39,612 nucleotides of DNA, from the NCBI GenBank assembly GCA_004558955.1, contig SFZC01000004.1, positions 1 to 39,612 of the forward strand, in the 5' to 3' direction. Position numbers and translations under genes: made by a program. The notes below the pieces were generated by a model. That model had not been told where the DNA came from and did no database searches. It was given only the letters and a program-made list of their open reading frames with translations. Origin of the DNA: a bacterium. GTDB taxonomy: Bacteria > Cyanobacteriota > Vampirovibrionia > Gastranaerophilales > Gastranaerophilaceae. This document shows, one piece after another, positions 17,671 to 25,587 of this stretch; position 1 is the first letter of the stretch; each line of letters starts with the position of its first letter.

Positions 17671-18645
17671 ATGCAAATTTATTCAATAAAAAATTACGGA
17701 ATTAACTCAAAAAACAACAAATTAAATTCAACCCCAACTCAAGCACCTGCCCCAAAAGCACCGCAAGTTGCTTTTAAAGGACTTGAAGAACATGAAAATG
17801 ACGGTTCAAATTCAATGAGAAACCTAATTTACGGCTTGATGCTATTGGGTGCAACTGCCGCTACAACTCCGGCTTTGACAAGTTGTGATGACGGTAGTGC
17901 TTATGCTTACGCTCACGTTGATATTAATATGTCTGGTCTTGATTCACTAATTGACAGTTGCCATTGCCACCCTGACACAATCAGAGAATGGTATTACGGC
18001 TTTAACAGACCGCAACCGTTGGATTCGCTTTTCAACAATTTGAAAAATTGGGATATTGACGGAACAGACGGCAACAAATACGACCCGAAAGCAAAACGTA
18101 ACATTACACACTACGAAGGCACTCGTGAATGGGAATATAATACAAAAGAAATCGGCGACATCAGATTGACCGAAAGCTCAAGAAACATCTTGGTTTATGA
18201 TGTTGAAATAAAAGATTACAAAGGCAACCACGAATCTTACGGAAAAAGAGTTTTGAGAATCCCAACCAGCCCGTTTGAAGTAACAAAAGCGGACGGAACA
18301 ACTTTACACTCACCAAAAGGTTTCTTCGTTGAAGAATACGACAACCCTACAAACGACAAATCCGCTTCAATTTTGGATTGTAAATTGAAAACAAGAGCAT
18401 TTGTTCAAACAAACGGTGATACCTTGAACGTTGCAAAATTGGAAGATTCTAACGAATATGTGGAAAAAGGTAAAGTTGCAAAAGGTTATTTGGGTGCAAA
18501 CTCAATTCTTTTGAAAAACTTAATCGGTCAATACCCGACAGATGACCACTATGCAGATTTCAAAACAGTAGCGGTTGACGATGAAACTCTAAGACGTCAA
18601 TATGTTAAAGATATGGACTTTGAAGTATCTGAAGGAAAAAGATAA
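17671..18645 (+). CDS. Lipoprotein-like hypothetical protein with N-terminal extension
   Basis: The 324-residue product is not recognised. Residues 1-49 are polar and Pro/Ala-rich and contain VAFKG (33-37), a motif seen near the N-terminus of many Gastranaerophilales proteins. A hydrophobic segment (51-70) follows, ending in the lipobox-like LTSC with Cys72, then an Asp-rich mature part. A lipobox so far from the start is unusual; either the ~50-residue leader is processed differently or the segment is a membrane anchor. No later start has better support, because TTAGGAGG precedes this ATG at ideal distance. The C-terminal 250 residues show no known motif. Confidence 0.7.
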   Translation: MQIYSIKNYGINSKNNKLNSTPTQAPAPKAPQVAFKGLEEHENDGSNSMRNLIYGLMLLGATAATTPALTSCDDGSAYAYAHVDINMSGLDSLIDSCHCHPDTIREWYYGFNRPQPLDSLFNNLKNWDIDGTDGNKYDPKAKRNITHYEGTREWEYNTKEIGDIRLTESSRNILVYDVEIKDYKGNHESYGKRVLRIPTSPFEVTKADGTTLHSPKGFFVEEYDNPTNDKSASILDCKLKTRAFVQTNGDTLNVAKLEDSNEYVEKGKVAKGYLGANSILLKNLIGQYPTDDHYADFKTVAVDDETLRRQYVKDMDFEVSEGKR

Positions 18646-18676
18646 TTATAAAGGCAATATTGATTAAACTCGAGAT

Positions 18677-18710
18677 GATAAGGACCTTCGATTGAGGGTC
18701 TTTATCGTTT
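18677..18710 (+). terminator. Hairpin terminator
   Basis: GATAAGGACC pairs with GGGTCTTTATC around a short loop, about 30 bases after the lipoprotein-like gene. The T tract after the stem is short and interrupted, so strength is uncertain. Confidence 0.55.
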
Positions 18711-18714
18711 AATA

Positions 18715-18743
18715 TTGCATTTTGTAAAACTTTTTAGTAATAT
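18715..18743 (+). promoter_or_regulatory. Possible promoter of the lipid synthesis cluster
   Basis: TTGCAT, 17-bp spacer, TAATAT, lying after the terminator and about 27 bases upstream of the 18770 ATG. The hexamers are imperfect; the position is its main support. Confidence 0.4.
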
Positions 18744-18769
18744 TAAGATATACTACAAAGGAGAAATTT

Positions 18770-19033
18770 ATGGCACAACAATTTAATCCACAAGGAATGA
18801 ATACTCAAAACATAAAAAAAAGGTATGCCGTTTTGGTATTCATAAAGAGCTCTACGGCACCTTTGGTACTATATGTAAAAGATGCTCAAGCACTATACCA
18901 AGAATTGATTGAAAAAATGCAATCTCCGAATGCTGTACTTATTGAAAAAGAAACAGAAGGACCAATCAAAAAAGCGTGCTTCATTTCAAACCAAATTGCA
19001 GCAGTAGCACTACAAGAAGAACAATACATGTAA
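18770..19033 (+). CDS. Small hypothetical protein heading the yceD-rpmF cluster
   Basis: An 87-residue alpha/beta-looking protein (strand-like YAVLVFI, helix ALYQELIEKMQ, strand-like KKACFISNQIAAVAL). I do not recognise the family. AAAGGAG stands eight bases before the ATG, and the next gene begins ten bases after the stop, so it is translated and in operon with yceD. The context suggests a housekeeping role, but there is no motif to assign one. Confidence 0.7.
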   Translation: MAQQFNPQGMNTQNIKKRYAVLVFIKSSTAPLVLYVKDAQALYQELIEKMQSPNAVLIEKETEGPIKKACFISNQIAAVALQEEQYM

Positions 19034-19043
19034 TTTTAAAATT

Positions 19044-19547
19044 ATGGAAAAATTTTTATCAATAGAAGATTTAGAAAACGCCGAAAATAAAACCTTGTAT
19101 TTCACCTTTGATGACAAAATCGAAGGAGTAGATTGTGTTACGCCGATTCATGCTCAATTATGTGCAAAATCACTCGGTGAGTTCATTCAAATAGAAGGAA
19201 ATATTACGGGAACGGTTCAACTCGAATGTGACCTGTGCTTAAGCAAATTTAACTATGATTTAGATTATAAATTGAATGAATTATACTCAAAAGGCACACT
19301 ACTTGGTGAATATAGCGAGTCAGGTCAGGAATTTGAAATCAAAGACGGACAATTCGTAACAGATTTAAACGGCGAAAAAGAGATTGATATTTATGACTTA
19401 TTGTATCAATCTGTAATATTAGAATTACCAAATAAGAAAGTTTGTGGTATAAATTGTAAAGGAAGGGAATTTCTTTCTGAACAAGAAACCACCGATCCAA
19501 GACTGGATGTCTTTAAAAATATCCAAATTAACCCAAAAAACAGTTAG
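19044..19547 (+). CDS. yceD: YceD/DUF177 family protein (23S rRNA accumulation)
   Basis: A 167-residue DUF177 protein. The family signature is visible as LECDLCLSKF near residue 61 and the C-terminal DIYDLLYQSVILELP followed by Cys-Gly-Ile-Asn-Cys-Lys-Gly. In Escherichia coli and plants this family is needed for normal 23S rRNA accumulation, and the gene nearly always precedes rpmF, as here. The ribosome-binding site is weak, which fits coupling to the upstream gene. Confidence 0.85.
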   Translation: MEKFLSIEDLENAENKTLYFTFDDKIEGVDCVTPIHAQLCAKSLGEFIQIEGNITGTVQLECDLCLSKFNYDLDYKLNELYSKGTLLGEYSESGQEFEIKDGQFVTDLNGEKEIDIYDLLYQSVILELPNKKVCGINCKGREFLSEQETTDPRLDVFKNIQINPKNS

Positions 19548-19574
19548 TACAAAAAATAAAAAAGGAAAGACAAA

Positions 19575-19865
19575 ATGGCAGTACCTAAGAAAAGAACAGG
19601 ACATGCGGCTCAAGGCAGCAGAAGAGCTAATTGGAAAGCTACTAAGCCTGAAACTACAAAATGTCCTAATTGCGGAGCAACAGTTTTAACACATACAGTA
19701 TGTACAGAATGCGGTACATACAAAGGTCAACCGGTAAAATTGGCAGACAAAGCGGCAGCAGCTGCAGTTGCTGAAAAACCGGCTAAAAAAACTTCTAAAA
19801 AAGCAGCAAAAGCTGAAGAAGTAAAAGAAGAAGCAAAAACTGAAGAAAAAACTTCAGAAGAATAA
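19575..19865 (+). CDS. rpmF: Ribosomal protein L32 with long C-terminal tail
   Basis: Residues 1-57 are a standard bL32 (MAVPKKRTGHAAQGSRRA start; zinc ribbon CPNCG and CTECG near 34-49). The usual protein ends near residue 60, but here about 38 more residues rich in Ala, Lys and Glu follow, giving 96. The tail is likely disordered or helical. The AAAGGA site and classic position between yceD and plsX support the call. Confidence 0.95.
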   Translation: MAVPKKRTGHAAQGSRRANWKATKPETTKCPNCGATVLTHTVCTECGTYKGQPVKLADKAAAAAVAEKPAKKTSKKAAKAEEVKEEAKTEEKTSEE

Positions 19866-19874
19866 TTGTAAAAT

Positions 19875-19905
19875 AACCGGAAGTGATTAAATCACTTCCG
19901 GTTTT
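19875..19905 (+). terminator. Hairpin between rpmF and plsX
   Basis: A perfect 14-bp inverted repeat (AACCGGAAGTGATT and its complement) ends in only four T. It may be a partial terminator that sets the ratio of L32 to lipid enzymes, or an mRNA-processing site. Confidence 0.6.
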
Positions 19906-19931
19906 ACACCAAACTGTGGAGAGAGAAGGAT

Positions 19932-20996
19932 ATGGCAAGAATAGCAATAGATGCAATGGGCGGAGATTACGCACCGAAGACAATAGTAGAGGGTGCATTG
20001 TGGGCTGCACAAGAATATGGGGCAAGTCTTGATTTGGTTGGTCGCAAAGACGACATTCAAGCCGAACTTGATAGAATCAAAGCTACGGGTTATATCCTGT
20101 CAGATTGTGGTACAAAAGGTCACAACAGAAAGATTACCATAGATTTGGACAAAATAGATTACACTATTACCCATGCACCTGAAGTTATCGGCATGGGCGA
20201 AGCTGTCGGTCAATCAATCAGAAGAAAGAAAGATTCTTCAATCGTTGCCGCAGTAAGAGCAGTTGCCGAAGGAAGATGCGATGCGGTAGTTTCAGCTGGT
20301 TCAACAGGTGCGGCAATGGCTGCAAGTTTGTTCGGACTTGGCAGAATACACGGGGTTACAAGACCAGCGATTGCGGTTACTCTTCCAACAATGTCAAAAC
20401 CTGTCGTTTTGATTGATGGTGGAGCTAACAGTGAATGTACGCCTGAAATGTTAACTCAATTTGCAACAATGGGAAAAACTTATGCTCAACATATCGTTGA
20501 TATTGAAGACCCTAAAATTGGTATTTTGAGTATCGGCGAAGAAGAAGGCAAGGGAAATACTTTGGTAAAAGACACTTACCCTCACTTAAAAGAAATGAGT
20601 GAAGCAGGTAGAATAAATTTTGTCGGTAATATCGAAGGAAAAGAATTATTCATTAACAAATGTAATGTCGTTGTTTGTGACGGTTTTGCTGGAAATATCG
20701 CATTAAAAGTAACCGAAGCAACCGCATCAATGATGTTAAACATGATTTCAAGAGAATTTAAGTCTGATATTATCGGTTGCATAATCGGATTACTTGCAAA
20801 ACCTTTCTTGAGAAGAATTTTGAAAAGAACTAACTGGGAAGCGTTCGGCGGAATGCTTTTACTTGGAGTTAACGGAATTTCAGTAATCGCTCACGGTCGC
20901 AGTTCTGCTTACGCAATGAAAAATGCAGTAAGAGTTGCTGTGAGAATGCTAAATAAAGATATTAATGCTAAAATTTTAGAAGACATAAACAAATAA
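19932..20996 (+). CDS. plsX: Phosphate acyltransferase PlsX
   Basis: A 354-residue PlsX with the family start IAIDAMGGDYAP, then VSAGSTGA near residue 119, LIDGGAN near 158, and the VVCDGFAGNIALK signature near 236. It converts acyl-ACP and phosphate to acyl-phosphate for PlsY, the first step of phosphatidic acid synthesis at the inner membrane. It sits 20 bp ahead of fabH as in many bacteria. Confidence 0.96.
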   Translation: MARIAIDAMGGDYAPKTIVEGALWAAQEYGASLDLVGRKDDIQAELDRIKATGYILSDCGTKGHNRKITIDLDKIDYTITHAPEVIGMGEAVGQSIRRKKDSSIVAAVRAVAEGRCDAVVSAGSTGAAMAASLFGLGRIHGVTRPAIAVTLPTMSKPVVLIDGGANSECTPEMLTQFATMGKTYAQHIVDIEDPKIGILSIGEEEGKGNTLVKDTYPHLKEMSEAGRINFVGNIEGKELFINKCNVVVCDGFAGNIALKVTEATASMMLNMISREFKSDIIGCIIGLLAKPFLRRILKRTNWEAFGGMLLLGVNGISVIAHGRSSAYAMKNAVRVAVRMLNKDINAKILEDINK

Positions 20997-21016
20997 TTTA
21001 ATAAATAGGGAAAAAT

Positions 21017-22027
21017 ATGCAAAAGAATGTTAAACCACTTAGAATAGCAGGTGTCGGCTATTGTGTACCTGACACTGTCATCACCAATGATGATTTGACA
21101 AAATTATATGAAACTTCAGATGAATGGATTTACACAAGAACAGGAATAAAAGAAAGACGTATTGTTTCAGGAAACGAAACGGCGATTGATTTGGGTGTAA
21201 AAGCTTCTCAAAATGCCCTGACAAAATCAGGCTTTAATGCCGAAGATATTGACTGTGTAATCGCAGCAGCTTCTGCTCCACCGCAATTATATCCTGCGTT
21301 GGCATGCCATATTCAAGCAGAACTCGGCATTCCGAATTATGTTCCTTCATTTGATATGACAGCGGCATGCTCAGGGCTTATTTATGCTTTGCAAGTTGCA
21401 AGAGGCTTAATTGGAACAGGTTTATATAAAAATATTTTGATTGTTGCAGCAGATAACAATTCAAGACTTGTTGATTGGAAAGACAGAGGAACTTCAATCT
21501 TGTTCGGTGACGGAGCAGGTGCAATGGTCGTAACCGAAGCTGAAGACGGAGTTGACGATATTTTGGCACTTGATGTCAGAGCTGACGGCAAAATCGGTCA
21601 GTATATTTACATGAATATGCCGGGTGAGAATTGTCCGCTCGTTGAACAGTGTGATAAAGTCGATTCAAAAATTCACATGGCAGGTCGTGACGTTTACAAA
21701 TTCGTTGTTTCAACTTTGCCGAACTACATTGATAAATGTATTGAAGCTTCAGGCATGAAAGTGGAAGACATTGATTACTTAATTCCGCACCAAGCAAACC
21801 AAAGAATTATTGAAGCCTTGCAAAGCAGACTGAAATATTCTGATGAAAAAGTTATTTCCAATATCAAATATTACGGTAACACTTCAGCAGCCTCAATTCC
21901 AATCGCCTTGGTTGAAGGTGTTGAAAAAGGAAAAATCAAACTCGGTTCAACAGCAATTCTTTGCGGATTTGGAGCAGGCATGACTTGGGGTGCTGCAGTA
22001 GTAAGACTTCGTGAAGGAATTTGCTAA
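21017..22027 (+). CDS. fabH: 3-oxoacyl-ACP synthase III (FabH)
   Basis: A 336-residue KASIII with the complete Cys118-His258-Asn288 triad (TAACSGL, LIPHQANQR, YYGNTSAAS). It condenses acetyl-CoA with malonyl-ACP to start fatty acid chains. AGGGA precedes the ATG. A strong terminator follows, after which the toxin-antitoxin pair interrupts the fab cluster. Confidence 0.96.
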   Translation: MQKNVKPLRIAGVGYCVPDTVITNDDLTKLYETSDEWIYTRTGIKERRIVSGNETAIDLGVKASQNALTKSGFNAEDIDCVIAAASAPPQLYPALACHIQAELGIPNYVPSFDMTAACSGLIYALQVARGLIGTGLYKNILIVAADNNSRLVDWKDRGTSILFGDGAGAMVVTEAEDGVDDILALDVRADGKIGQYIYMNMPGENCPLVEQCDKVDSKIHMAGRDVYKFVVSTLPNYIDKCIEASGMKVEDIDYLIPHQANQRIIEALQSRLKYSDEKVISNIKYYGNTSAASIPIALVEGVEKGKIKLGSTAILCGFGAGMTWGAAVVRLREGIC

Positions 22028-22055
22028 ACTTACACAAAATTTTATAGAATTACAG

Positions 22056-22087
22056 AAAGAGAACCATTTTGCACGGTTCTCTTTTTT
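22056..22087 (+). terminator. Intrinsic terminator after fabH
   Basis: AAAGAGAACC pairs with GGTTCTCTTT and runs into a T tract, closing the yceD-fabH transcript before the toxin-antitoxin genes. Confidence 0.85.
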
Positions 22088-22098
22088 ATTAAAATTCA

Positions 22099-22127
22099 TT
22101 GATATTTATAAATAAATATGATAATAT
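22099..22127 (+). promoter_or_regulatory. Promoter of the HEPN-MNT pair (leaderless)
   Basis: TTGATA, 17-bp spacer, TAATAT, then exactly six bases to the ATG at 22134. The -35 matches five of six. The module therefore has its own promoter just behind the fabH terminator. Confidence 0.6.
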
Positions 22128-22133
22128 CAAACT

Positions 22134-22547
22134 ATGACTAATCTTGATTTCACGGCATTAGAAAACACTATTAACAGGCTCGGAGAAGTGCTCAAAAGAT
22201 ACGAGCGAGAAAAAACTGATGATGTAGTCAGAGATGCCGTCATTCAGCGTTTTGAATTTACATATTCAATCGCCTTGAAAACTTTACGCAAATATTTTAT
22301 AGAAAGAGCCTTTGTAATTGATGATGTAAACAATCTTTCTTTTAATGAAATGATTAGAATTGCCTCAAAATTAAACCTAATCAAATCCGATTTGGAAAAA
22401 TGGACACAATATCGTACAATGAGGAATTTAACCTCACACACTTATGATGAAGAAATCGCACTAAAAGTTGTCGGAATTGTTCCTGATTTTTACGAGGAAA
22501 TCTCATTTTTGTTGACAAAAATGAAAGGTTCGGAGAAAAATGCATAA
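22134..22547 (+). CDS. HEPN-domain toxin-like protein (HI0074/HepT-like)
   Basis: A 137-residue all-helical protein of the nucleotidyltransferase substrate-binding family (HI0074 type). It contains RNLTSHTY (Arg97, His102, Tyr104), the RX4HXY motif. In HepT toxins the Arg and His form the RNase site and the Tyr is the residue AMPylated by the partner antitoxin. The upstream helix FEFTYSIALKTLRKYF is typical. It overlaps the next gene by eight bases. A toxin role is inferred from motif and pairing. There is no Shine-Dalgarno. Confidence 0.82.
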   Translation: MTNLDFTALENTINRLGEVLKRYEREKTDDVVRDAVIQRFEFTYSIALKTLRKYFIERAFVIDDVNNLSFNEMIRIASKLNLIKSDLEKWTQYRTMRNLTSHTYDEEIALKVVGIVPDFYEEISFLLTKMKGSEKNA

Positions 22548-22836
22548 CTTGGATTTGGAAGAGCGATATCAGAATTTTATCAAAACTTCAATAAAAGAGA
22601 TTTTACCTGATGCGAAAATTTTTATCTACGGTTCAAGAGTGAAAAATAAGGCGTTAAAATACTCAGATGTTGACATTGCGGTAAAATGCCCTACTAAAAT
22701 CCCTTTTGAAAAAATCTTGAAATTGAAGGCATATTTTGAAAATTCAACCTTTCCTTATCAGGTTGACCTTATCGATTTGGACAATATCAGCGAAAAATTC
22801 TTGAGCATGATTAAAGAGGATTTGACGGAAATCTAA
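22540..22836 (+). CDS. Minimal nucleotidyltransferase (MntA-like antitoxin)
   Basis: A 98-residue MNT-domain protein. GS followed by ten residues and DVD (Gly31-Ser32, Asp43, Asp45) is the full catalytic GSX10DXD pattern, so it should be active. MntA-type enzymes neutralise HepT by transferring AMP to the toxin Tyr. The start codon lies inside the last codons of the HEPN gene, which implies translational coupling and equal supply. The other possible reading is a housekeeping HI0073/HI0074 pair of unknown target. Confidence 0.83.
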   Translation: MHNLDLEERYQNFIKTSIKEILPDAKIFIYGSRVKNKALKYSDVDIAVKCPTKIPFEKILKLKAYFENSTFPYQVDLIDLDNISEKFLSMIKEDLTEI

Positions 22837-23082
22837 ACAACCCCAACAATATTACAAAATATTACGAAATTTTCGACCTTTGAAATTCGGACTTCTCAAA
22901 ATTGTTTATATGTCTGAAACACGAATGTTTCAATCCGTATTTGAAAAATATGAGATTGACTAACCCGATTTTAAACTTAAACATAAAAGCCTAAAGCCAA
23001 AGATTTATGAGTAATTTCAAGCCTATTATGGCAAAATCAATTCGCTACATTACGATACACACGAGATATTAAGAGAAATCAC
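22837..23082. other. Intergenic region, possible gene debris
   Basis: Between the MNT gene and the terminator before fabD no intact gene is seen. Short plus-strand frames occur, such as a 17-codon one starting MSETRMFQSVFEK near 22912, and a later frame (about 22990-23125) encoding YYGKINSLHYDTHEILREIT with an early stop. These look like coding debris but match no family I know. Confidence 0.35.
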
Positions 23083-23115
23083 GAAAACAGGTAACATTCG
23101 CTACCTGTTTTCTTT
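23083..23115 (+). terminator. Terminator ahead of fabD
   Basis: GAAAACAGGTA (23083-23093) pairs perfectly with TACCTGTTTTC (23102-23112), with A-rich and T-rich flanks on opposite sides, so it can act in both directions. It closes off the toxin-antitoxin segment from fabD. Confidence 0.75.
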
Positions 23116-23141
23116 ACTATGAGATGTTTTTATAGTATAAT
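23113..23141 (+). promoter_or_regulatory. Promoter of fabD
   Basis: TTTACT, 17-bp spacer, TATAAT (23136-23141). The expected start near 23148 leaves a leader of about 38 bases with an AAGGGA site. Confidence 0.6.
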
Positions 23142-23185
23142 AACTACAAAATGTTATTATTATATGAAAATAAGGGATATGAGTT

Positions 23186-24130
23186 ATGAAGAAGATTGCT
23201 TTTATTTTTCCGGGACAAGGTTCACAGTCAATCGGAATGGGAAAAGATTTATACGATAACAACGAAAACGCTAAAAATGTTTTCGATACGGCAGATAAAG
23301 TTTTGGGCAAAAGCATTACAACCTTGTGCTTTGAAGGTCCTGAAGAAAGTTTAAAACAAACAGTTAATACACAACCTTCAATCGTTACAATGTCTATTGC
23401 GGCACTTGAAGCATTGAAATCAAAAATTGATATCACTCCGTATGCAACAGCAGGTCACTCATTGGGCGAATACTGTGCAATGTACGCATCAGGCGTGATG
23501 GATTTGGAAACAACATTGAAAGCAATTCAAAAAAGGGCTGACTTGATGGGTCAAACAAAAGGTGGTGCAATGGCGGCAATTTTGAATGCTCCTGAAGGCA
23601 GTGTTGAAAAAGCCTTAAAAGAAGCTTCAGAAGTCGGTTACGTTGATGTTGCAAACTACAATTCTCCTGTACAAGTTGTAATCACTGGTGATGAAAACGC
23701 AGTTAAAAAAGCAGGCGAATTGCTAAGCGAAGCAGGTGCAAGAAGAGTTGTTCCTCTTGCGGTTTCAGGTGCTTTCCACTCAAAATTCATGGAAAATGCA
23801 GGTCATGAATTTGCTGAATTTGTTTCTGATTTAGATATCAAAAATGCAGAAATTCCTGTATTTACAAACGTTGATGCAACAGCAACGGTTTTGGGTGCGG
23901 AATTTAAAAACAAAATGCCTCGTCAAATTTACTCGTCAGTTCATTGGACACAAACAATCCAAAATATGGTAAATGAAGGCGTTGACACCTTTATCGAAAT
24001 CGGACCGGGAAAAGTTTTGGCAGGATTAGTTAAGAAAATTAACCCTGCGGTTAAAACTTTCAACGTTTTTGATGAAGCTTCATTAGAAAGCACAGTAAAC
24101 GCATTGAAAGAAGATTTGTGCGAAGTGTAA
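23186..24130 (+). CDS. fabD: Malonyl-CoA:ACP transacylase (FabD)
   Basis: A 314-residue FabD. It begins with FIFPGQGSQSIGMGK, has the nucleophile in GHSLGE (Ser92) and the catalytic His198 in GAFHSKFM, plus the usual QPSIV near 64. It loads malonyl groups onto ACP for elongation. It is separated from fabH by the toxin-antitoxin pair and from fabG by about 260 bases. Confidence 0.96.
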   Translation: MKKIAFIFPGQGSQSIGMGKDLYDNNENAKNVFDTADKVLGKSITTLCFEGPEESLKQTVNTQPSIVTMSIAALEALKSKIDITPYATAGHSLGEYCAMYASGVMDLETTLKAIQKRADLMGQTKGGAMAAILNAPEGSVEKALKEASEVGYVDVANYNSPVQVVITGDENAVKKAGELLSEAGARRVVPLAVSGAFHSKFMENAGHEFAEFVSDLDIKNAEIPVFTNVDATATVLGAEFKNKMPRQIYSSVHWTQTIQNMVNEGVDTFIEIGPGKVLAGLVKKINPAVKTFNVFDEASLESTVNALKEDLCEV

Positions 24131-24133
24131 ACA

Positions 24134-24274
24134 ATGAAAGTCGCTTTGCCTAAGATGTCAAAGTTACCGTATTATGACTCGGAACTTTACAAAAGGTGTC
24201 CTGATTTAATCCCGAGAGATATTTATTTGGCAACCGGGAATGTTAAAACAGGGGAAAATCGAAAGGGAATTTAA
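24134..24274 (+). other. Possible gene remnant between fabD and fabG
   Basis: A 46-codon frame starts three bases after the fabD stop (MKVALPKMSKLPYYDSELYK start). It lacks a ribosome-binding site. A one-base shift near 24238 would extend it to a TGA at 24303 with a plausible helical tail (KIEREFNEAFKMTLKE). This suggests debris of a longer gene, perhaps inserted into the fab operon. I do not recognise the family. Confidence 0.3.
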
Positions 24275-24392
24275 CGAAGCCTTTAAGATGACCCTCAAAG
24301 AGTGAGCAAAATTTTTAATAAAAAATTTAAAAGAAAAACTAAAAAATATGTAGGTTAGGTTAAAACCTGACAGAGTAATAAGGAGAAAGAAT

Positions 24393-25124
24393 ATGACAGA
24401 AAGAAAAATTGCATTAGTAACAGGCGGTTCAAGAGGTATCGGTTTGGCTTGTGCATTAGAATTGGCCAAAGCAGGTTGCGATATTATCATCAATGATATT
24501 TGCGAAGCAGAAAAAGCACAACCTGCATTAGACGAAATCAAAGCTTGCGGTGCGAATGCTTATTTCTACAGATTTGACGTTTCAGATCCTGCTGCAGTTC
24601 AAGAAAACGTTGATAAAATGATTGCTGAACATGGCAAAATTGACGTATTGTTAAACAATGCAGGTATTACAAAAGACGGTTTATTCATCAGAATGGATAT
24701 GGAACAATGGGAAAGAGTTATCAAAATCAACTTAACAAGTGCATATTGCGTAACTCACGCAGTTATCAAATATATGATGAAGGCTCGTCAAGGTTCAATC
24801 ATCAATATGTCAAGTATCGTAGGTCGTCACGGTAATGCAGGTCAAGCAAACTACTCAGCTTCAAAAGCAGGTTTAATCGGTTTAACTCAAACTTTGGCTA
24901 AAGAATTTGGTTCAAGAAACATCAGAGTAAACGCTGTATGCCCTGGTTTCATTCAAACAGCAATGACAAAAGACTTGGCTAACATTGACGATTACCTGAG
25001 TGCAATTCCAATGAAAAGACTAGGTACTCCTGAAGATATCGCAAAAGTTGTTAAATTCTTGGCACTTGATACCGATTATGTAACAGGTCAAGCGATTGAA
25101 GTTGCAGGCGGTTTGATGATATAA
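24393..25124 (+). CDS. fabG: 3-oxoacyl-ACP reductase (FabG)
   Basis: A 243-residue short-chain dehydrogenase with the NADP-binding TGGSRGIG (10-17), NNAG (88-91) and the catalytic Ser-Tyr154-x-x-x-Lys158 set (YSASK). FabG reduces 3-oxoacyl-ACP in each elongation cycle. The position between fabD and acpP makes the fatty-acid role secure. The start is preceded by AAGGAG. Confidence 0.95.
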   Translation: MTERKIALVTGGSRGIGLACALELAKAGCDIIINDICEAEKAQPALDEIKACGANAYFYRFDVSDPAAVQENVDKMIAEHGKIDVLLNNAGITKDGLFIRMDMEQWERVIKINLTSAYCVTHAVIKYMMKARQGSIINMSSIVGRHGNAGQANYSASKAGLIGLTQTLAKEFGSRNIRVNAVCPGFIQTAMTKDLANIDDYLSAIPMKRLGTPEDIAKVVKFLALDTDYVTGQAIEVAGGLMI

Positions 25125-25169
25125 TGCTGTAAAGTTTTATAACAAAACCACACAGTAAATGTAAATATC

Positions 25170-25198
25170 TTGCAAAAAAATATTTAACAAGGTATAAT
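25170..25198 (+). promoter_or_regulatory. Promoter of acpP
   Basis: TTGCAA, 17-bp spacer, TATAAT (consensus). The expected start is near 25205, leaving a leader of about 43 bases with a GAGGAA site. A separate strong promoter fits the high demand for ACP. Confidence 0.7.
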
Positions 25199-25247
25199 AG
25201 GTCAGAAAATGTATAGTAATACAATTAATAAATGAGGAAAAAAGAAG

Positions 25248-25484
25248 ATGAGTACATTAGAAACAGTAAAAAAAGTTGTAGTAGATCAATTAAGCGTTGA
25301 TGAAAAATTAGTTACACCTGAAGCACGTTTTACAGATGATTTAGGTGCTGATTCTTTGGATACAGTTGAATTGGTTATGGCTTTGGAAGAAGAATTCAAA
25401 TGCGAAATTCCTGATGAAGACGCAGAAAAAATTCAAACAGTTCAAGATGCAGTTACTTATATTGACAACAAGTTATCTCACTAA
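25248..25484 (+). CDS. acpP: Acyl carrier protein
   Basis: A 78-residue acidic four-helix ACP with the phosphopantetheine site DSLD (Ser36) and the usual FTDDLGAD and EEEFKCEIPDEDAEKI stretches. It carries growing acyl chains for the Fab enzymes and PlsX. It lies between fabG and fabF. Confidence 0.97.
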   Translation: MSTLETVKKVVVDQLSVDEKLVTPEARFTDDLGADSLDTVELVMALEEEFKCEIPDEDAEKIQTVQDAVTYIDNKLSH

Positions 25485-25519
25485 TTGAATTTTTGAATTA
25501 TTCTAACTGATTTTATATT

Positions 25520-25553
25520 TGCGAGGGTGAGATATTATTATTTCATTCTCGCA
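25520..25553 (+). terminator. Hairpin between acpP and fabF
   Basis: TGCGAG with GTGA pairs imperfectly with TCATTCTCGCA around an AT loop. There is a short T-rich run. It may be a leaky terminator that keeps acpP mRNA above fabF mRNA. Confidence 0.5.
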
Positions 25554-25587
25554 TTATTTATTACTAAGGGAAAAAGGGATATTACAC

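Noticed and set aside
21378..21797. Minus-strand open frames opposite fabH
   Set aside because: They are antisense to a secure gene, have no ribosome-binding sites and show codon patterns of a shadow frame.
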